9,172 nt of DNA, from positions 1 to 9,172 of the forward strand of contig JAITEA010000118.1 in the NCBI GenBank assembly GCA_031282285.1, given 5' to 3'. This DNA comes from Helicobacteraceae bacterium. GTDB lineage: Bacteria > Campylobacterota > Campylobacteria > Campylobacterales > SZUA-545. Shown piece after piece: positions 6,888 through 9,172 of this stretch. Below the pieces are notes generated by a model. It ran no database searches. It worked only from the letters and a program-made list of their open reading frames with translations, and was not told the origin of the DNA. Within the stretch, counting starts at the first letter, position 1; every line of letters begins with the position of its first letter. Both the position numbers and the translations under genes were made by a program.

Positions 6888-7352
6888 ATGTTTGAAATCG
6901 TCCTGCTTTCCCCGAAAATCCCGCAAAATGTCGGCGCGATCGGACGCCTCTGCGTCTGCGCCGGCGCGAGCTTAAGCGTCGTCGCGCCCACGCCGATCGA
7001 CTTTTCGGACAAAAGGCTGCGGCGGGCGGGATTGGACTATTGGCGCTATCTTGATTTTTGCCTGTGGGATAGCTTGGATGCGTTTTTGGCGCGAAATCCT
7101 ATCGGCGATCGCGACTACTTTTTTACTACCAAAACCAATCGCCCCTATTTCGACGCGCCGTTCAAAGCGGGCGATCGGCTCTGGTTTGGAAGCGAGGACG
7201 CGGGGCTGCCCGAAGCGCTTTGGCGCGCCCATAGCTCCAGAGCCTTGACCATTCCGATGAAGCCCGATTTTCGCAGCCTAAATCTTGCCAACGCGGCGTC
7301 GATCGTCCTCTACGAAGGCATCAGGCAGAACTACTCGGCGTTTCAAACTTAA
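6888..7352 (+). CDS. trmL: tRNA (cytidine(34)-2'-O)-methyltransferase, SPOUT family
   Basis: A complete 154-residue protein that methylates the 2'-OH of the wobble base of tRNA-Leu isoacceptors using SAM; the family acts as a homodimer with a trefoil knot. Visible SPOUT motifs are PKIPQNVGAIGRLC (9-22, catalytic R20), LWFGSEDAGLPE (98-109) and IPMKPDFRSLNLANAASIVLYE (122-143), which together form the knotted SAM site. The length matches TrmL/YibK and lacks the extra N-terminal domain of the larger TrmH relatives. The start ATG at 6888 has only a weak TGGA about ten bases upstream. The gene is GC-rich, with frequent CGATCG words, like ppk2 and the next gene. It ends 45 bp before the dCache sensor gene, which has its own likely promoter. 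Confidence 0.93.
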   Translation: MFEIVLLSPKIPQNVGAIGRLCVCAGASLSVVAPTPIDFSDKRLRRAGLDYWRYLDFCLWDSLDAFLARNPIGDRDYFFTTKTNRPYFDAPFKAGDRLWFGSEDAGLPEALWRAHSSRALTIPMKPDFRSLNLANAASIVLYEGIRQNYSAFQT

Positions 7353-7369
7353 GCGTTAAACTTTATAAT
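7341..7369 (+). promoter_or_regulatory. Probable sigma-70-type promoter for the dCache sensor gene
   Basis: A perfect TATAAT lies at 7364-7369, 28 bases before the ATG at 7398. Seventeen bases upstream is TTTCAA (7341-7346), a poor -35 inside the last codons of trmL. A weak -35 is usual in AT-rich campylobacterotal promoters. Confidence 0.5.
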
Positions 7370-7397
7370 CTCGCCGATAGTAATTGGCGTTTGCAAT

Positions 7398-8309
7398 ATG
7401 GAGAGGGTTATTCAGAGACTTAAACGGATTGTTTTGACGCCGCTTTTGGCGGCTTCGGCGCTGGCGGGGATCTCGCTTGTCGTCCATTACGCCGAGCAAA
7501 AAGAGATGCGGCTAATGTCGATCGTCGTCGATGCGGCGGCTGGCGAGTTCTCGCAGTGGTTGCGCGACAGCAGTCAAATGGTAAAAACGCTTTCGGAGCT
7601 TCCCGTTTTCAAAAACGGTTCGATCGAGGAAATCTCCAAACGATTAAACGAGCTTGGCGTTGCTATGCCCGACGAGGTTGAAAAACTTATTTATATCAAT
7701 AAAGACGGCGTGGGCTACTACAACACGGGCGAGATTTTCGACCTCTCCGATCGCGCCTATTTTCGCGCGGCTATGGTGGATAAAAGCGCGGATTTTATCG
7801 TTACCAATCCGTTTGAGGCGCGAAGCACGGGCAATCTTATCGTCGCGTTTGTCCACGCGATCAAAGACGACGCCAACGCTACCAAAGCGCTGGTCTTTGC
7901 CTCGGCGAATGTGAAAAAGCTGACCGACAAAACGCGTCTAAGCGCATTGGACGGCGACGCAAAAAGCGTGCTGATAGGCAACGCGGGGCGGCTGTTTGTT
8001 TACGAAGACGAAACGGCGGAGCGCAAGCTCATCGCGCGAAACAGCCCCGATCGCGGCTTCGCGGGGCTTGGCGATCGGCGCGATCTTATTATTAGCGCGA
8101 ATACAAGCGGGCGCGTTTTTTACAAAGACGAACGCGATCGCGATCGGATTTTGTTCTTTTCGCCCGTCGCGGGGTCGCCCGATTGGACATACGGCGTTTC
8201 GCTGGACAAAGATTTTTTCGACGCGGATAGAAATACCCTGCTGGCGGCTTTGATCGCGATCGCGTTATTTTCGTTTTTCGCGGCGCTGTCTATAAAAAGG
8301 CGCAATTAA
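7398..8309 (+). CDS. Membrane-anchored dCache sensor protein lacking any cytoplasmic output domain
   Basis: A 303-residue protein with a cytoplasmic N-terminus rich in basic residues (RLKR), a first membrane helix near 11-29, a periplasmic dCache-type ligand-binding region (about 31-278) and a second helix near 281-297, ending in KRRN. The dCache signs are the hallmark DRAYFRAAM (118-126), KLIYINKDGVGYYNT (96-110) and the late FFSPVAGSPDWTYGVSLDKDFF (253-274). In chemoreceptors, histidine kinases and GGDEF proteins this layout continues into HAMP and an output domain; here translation stops with TAA a few residues after the second helix. The following 73 bases look like an intergenic region with a new promoter, so I see no frameshifted continuation. 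The gene may act through a partner or be a truncated receptor. ATG at 7398 has a poor ribosome site; no better start is near. Confidence 0.85.
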   Translation: MERVIQRLKRIVLTPLLAASALAGISLVVHYAEQKEMRLMSIVVDAAAGEFSQWLRDSSQMVKTLSELPVFKNGSIEEISKRLNELGVAMPDEVEKLIYINKDGVGYYNTGEIFDLSDRAYFRAAMVDKSADFIVTNPFEARSTGNLIVAFVHAIKDDANATKALVFASANVKKLTDKTRLSALDGDAKSVLIGNAGRLFVYEDETAERKLIARNSPDRGFAGLGDRRDLIISANTSGRVFYKDERDRDRILFFSPVAGSPDWTYGVSLDKDFFDADRNTLLAALIAIALFSFFAALSIKRRN

Positions 8310-8332
8310 CCCGCCAACCAACGCAAAAGATA

Positions 8333-8341
8333 TGCGATAAT
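8333..8341 (+). promoter_or_regulatory. Probable extended -10 promoter for the Sel1-repeat gene
   Basis: TGCGATAAT matches the extended -10 form (TG, one base, GATAAT at 8336-8341) 41 bases before the ATG at 8383. A direct repeat CCGCCAACC (8311-8319 and 8359-8367) flanks it. No good -35 is visible, as expected for an extended -10. Confidence 0.4.
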
Positions 8342-8382
8342 CGCGCTACGCTTTCAAACCGCCAACCCAAAGGAAAGAGCCA

Positions 8383-9172
8383 ATGGTCGGTTATCTTGCT
8401 AAAACCTTATGCCTTGTAGCCGCGCTGGTTGCTTTATCCCCTTCGCTTTACGCTCTCAGCCCTCAGATAGAGGATCTGGAACGAAGGGCTAAAACGGACG
8501 GGGAAGCGGCGTATGCGCTTGGAGAACATTATATAAGAGAGGGCGACAATAGCAAAGCCTTCCACTGGTTCAAGAAGGGATACGAGCTAGGCGATAAGCA
8601 AGCCGCAAGGGGAGTGGGCTATATCTACGACGAGATTTACCATGATTACCCTAACGCCATAAAATGGTACGAGATCGCCCATAAGATGGGAGATTACGAG
8701 GCGGCTTATGATCTGGGGATACTATACGAGGATATACGAAAAGACTATCCCAAAGCCATCAAATGGTACGAGATCGCCCACAATAAAATCAAAAACAAAG
8801 ACGCCGCTTACGCTTTAGGCAAACTATACGACGATATATTAAAAGATTACCCAAACGCTATCAAATGGTACGAGATCGCGCATAAGATAAACAATAAAAG
8901 CGCCGCTTACGCTTTAGGCAAACTCTACGACGATATATTCAAAGACTATCCAACCGCTATCAAATGGTACGAGATCGCGCATAATGCAAACAAAGACGAT
9001 AAAGCCGCTTACGCTTTAGGACTGCTTTACGACGATATATTAAAAGACTATCCTAACGCTATCAAATGGTACGAGATCGCGCATAAGATAAACAATAAAA
9101 GCGCCGCTTACGCTTTAGGCAAACTCTACGACGATATATTAAAAGACTATCCTAACGCTATCAAATGGTACG
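8383..9172 (+). CDS. Exported Sel1-like repeat (TPR-related) protein, cut by right edge
   Basis: The frame is open at the right edge, leaving 263 codons. AGGA (8371-8374) lies eight bases before ATG. A signal peptide is likely: K7, hydrophobic core 8-18, possible cleavage after A24 (SLYA/LSP). At least seven repeats follow. The first two are degenerate (AAYALGEHYIREGDN... and AARGVGYIYDEI...), the rest follow AAYALGKLYDDILKDYPNAIKWYEIAH plus a short variable linker. Units are 33 or 34 residues, shorter than the usual 36, and lack the G-x-G loop of ordinary Sel1 repeats, but the alternating AAYALG-xLY and AIKWYEIAH helices identify the solenoid. Such proteins usually act as periplasmic or surface binding scaffolds; the partner is unknown. 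No Cys occurs in the repeats, unlike the Helicobacter Hcp proteins. Confidence 0.85.
   Translation, partial: MVGYLAKTLCLVAALVALSPSLYALSPQIEDLERRAKTDGEAAYALGEHYIREGDNSKAFHWFKKGYELGDKQAARGVGYIYDEIYHDYPNAIKWYEIAHKMGDYEAAYDLGILYEDIRKDYPKAIKWYEIAHNKIKNKDAAYALGKLYDDILKDYPNAIKWYEIAHKINNKSAAYALGKLYDDIFKDYPTAIKWYEIAHNANKDDKAAYALGLLYDDILKDYPNAIKWYEIAHKINNKSAAYALGKLYDDILKDYPNAIKWY
8662..9172 (+). repeat. Tandem coding repeats, 99/102-bp alternating units with a 201-bp higher-order period
   Basis: The word AAATGGTACGAGATCGC recurs at 8662, 8761, 8863, 8962 and 9064, and AAATGGTACG again at 9163 as the window ends. Spacings are 99, 102, 99, 102 and 99 bases. The pair of units from 8863 and the pair from 9064 match at 106 of 109 compared bases, showing a recent duplication of a two-unit block. 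Confidence 0.9.

Noticed and set aside
6972..8305. Minus-strand and alternate plus-strand frames inside trmL and the sensor gene
   Set aside because: They are shadows of genes with clear family motifs and have no ribosome sites or recognisable domains.
8662..9172. CRISPR-like array
   Set aside because: The repeats are contiguous, keep one open reading frame and encode Sel1-type helices, with no unique spacers.

Overview
The window looks like part of a free-living or host-associated bacterium, most likely a campylobacterotal (epsilonproteobacterial) genome. The main reason is a block of five glycan-decoration genes (728-5900, minus strand) whose gene set closely recalls the flagellin-glycan modification genes around Cj1295-Cj1304 of Campylobacter jejuni. 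The hemJ and ppk2 neighbours fit but do not prove this. The taxonomic call is inference.

Layout. 2-217 (+) is the 3' end of hemJ, a haem-pathway membrane protein. 218-727 is gene-free and holds a possible hemJ terminator and a structured degenerate repeat. 728-5900 (minus) is a tightly packed operon read right to left: a DUF4910/DUF2172 aminopeptidase-like protein, an FkbH-like glyceryl-transfer protein, an acyl carrier protein, an AAC(3)-family acyltransferase and a zinc-binding-domain methyltransferase. The genes overlap or abut (14-bp overlap, 4-bp overlap, 0-bp gap, 7-bp gap). The acyltransferase reading frame contains two in-frame TAA codons only seven sense codons apart, so the pathway appears broken at the acyl-transfer step, or is switched or recoded. 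5932-6840 (minus) is ppk2, 31 bp upstream of this operon. 6888-7352 (+) is trmL, divergent from ppk2 across 47 bp. 7398-8309 (+) is a membrane dCache sensor with no output domain. 8383 to the right edge (+) is an exported Sel1-like repeat protein with near-identical tandem repeats, still open at the window end.

How the genes work together. The proposed pathway is that FkbH takes a glyceryl unit from 1,3-bisphosphoglycerate and loads it on the small ACP, the AAC(3)-fold enzyme moves it to an amino group on a sugar, and the methyltransferase and DUF4910 protein complete the decoration. This is inferred from family knowledge and gene order.

Base composition changes sharply. The 60-base row at 1321 (methyltransferase) has 18 G+C, whereas the row at 6481 (ppk2) has 38. 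The palindrome GCGATCGC occurs at least five times, mostly outside the glycan block. Together these suggest the glycan block, or at least its methyltransferase end, has a different history from its flanks.
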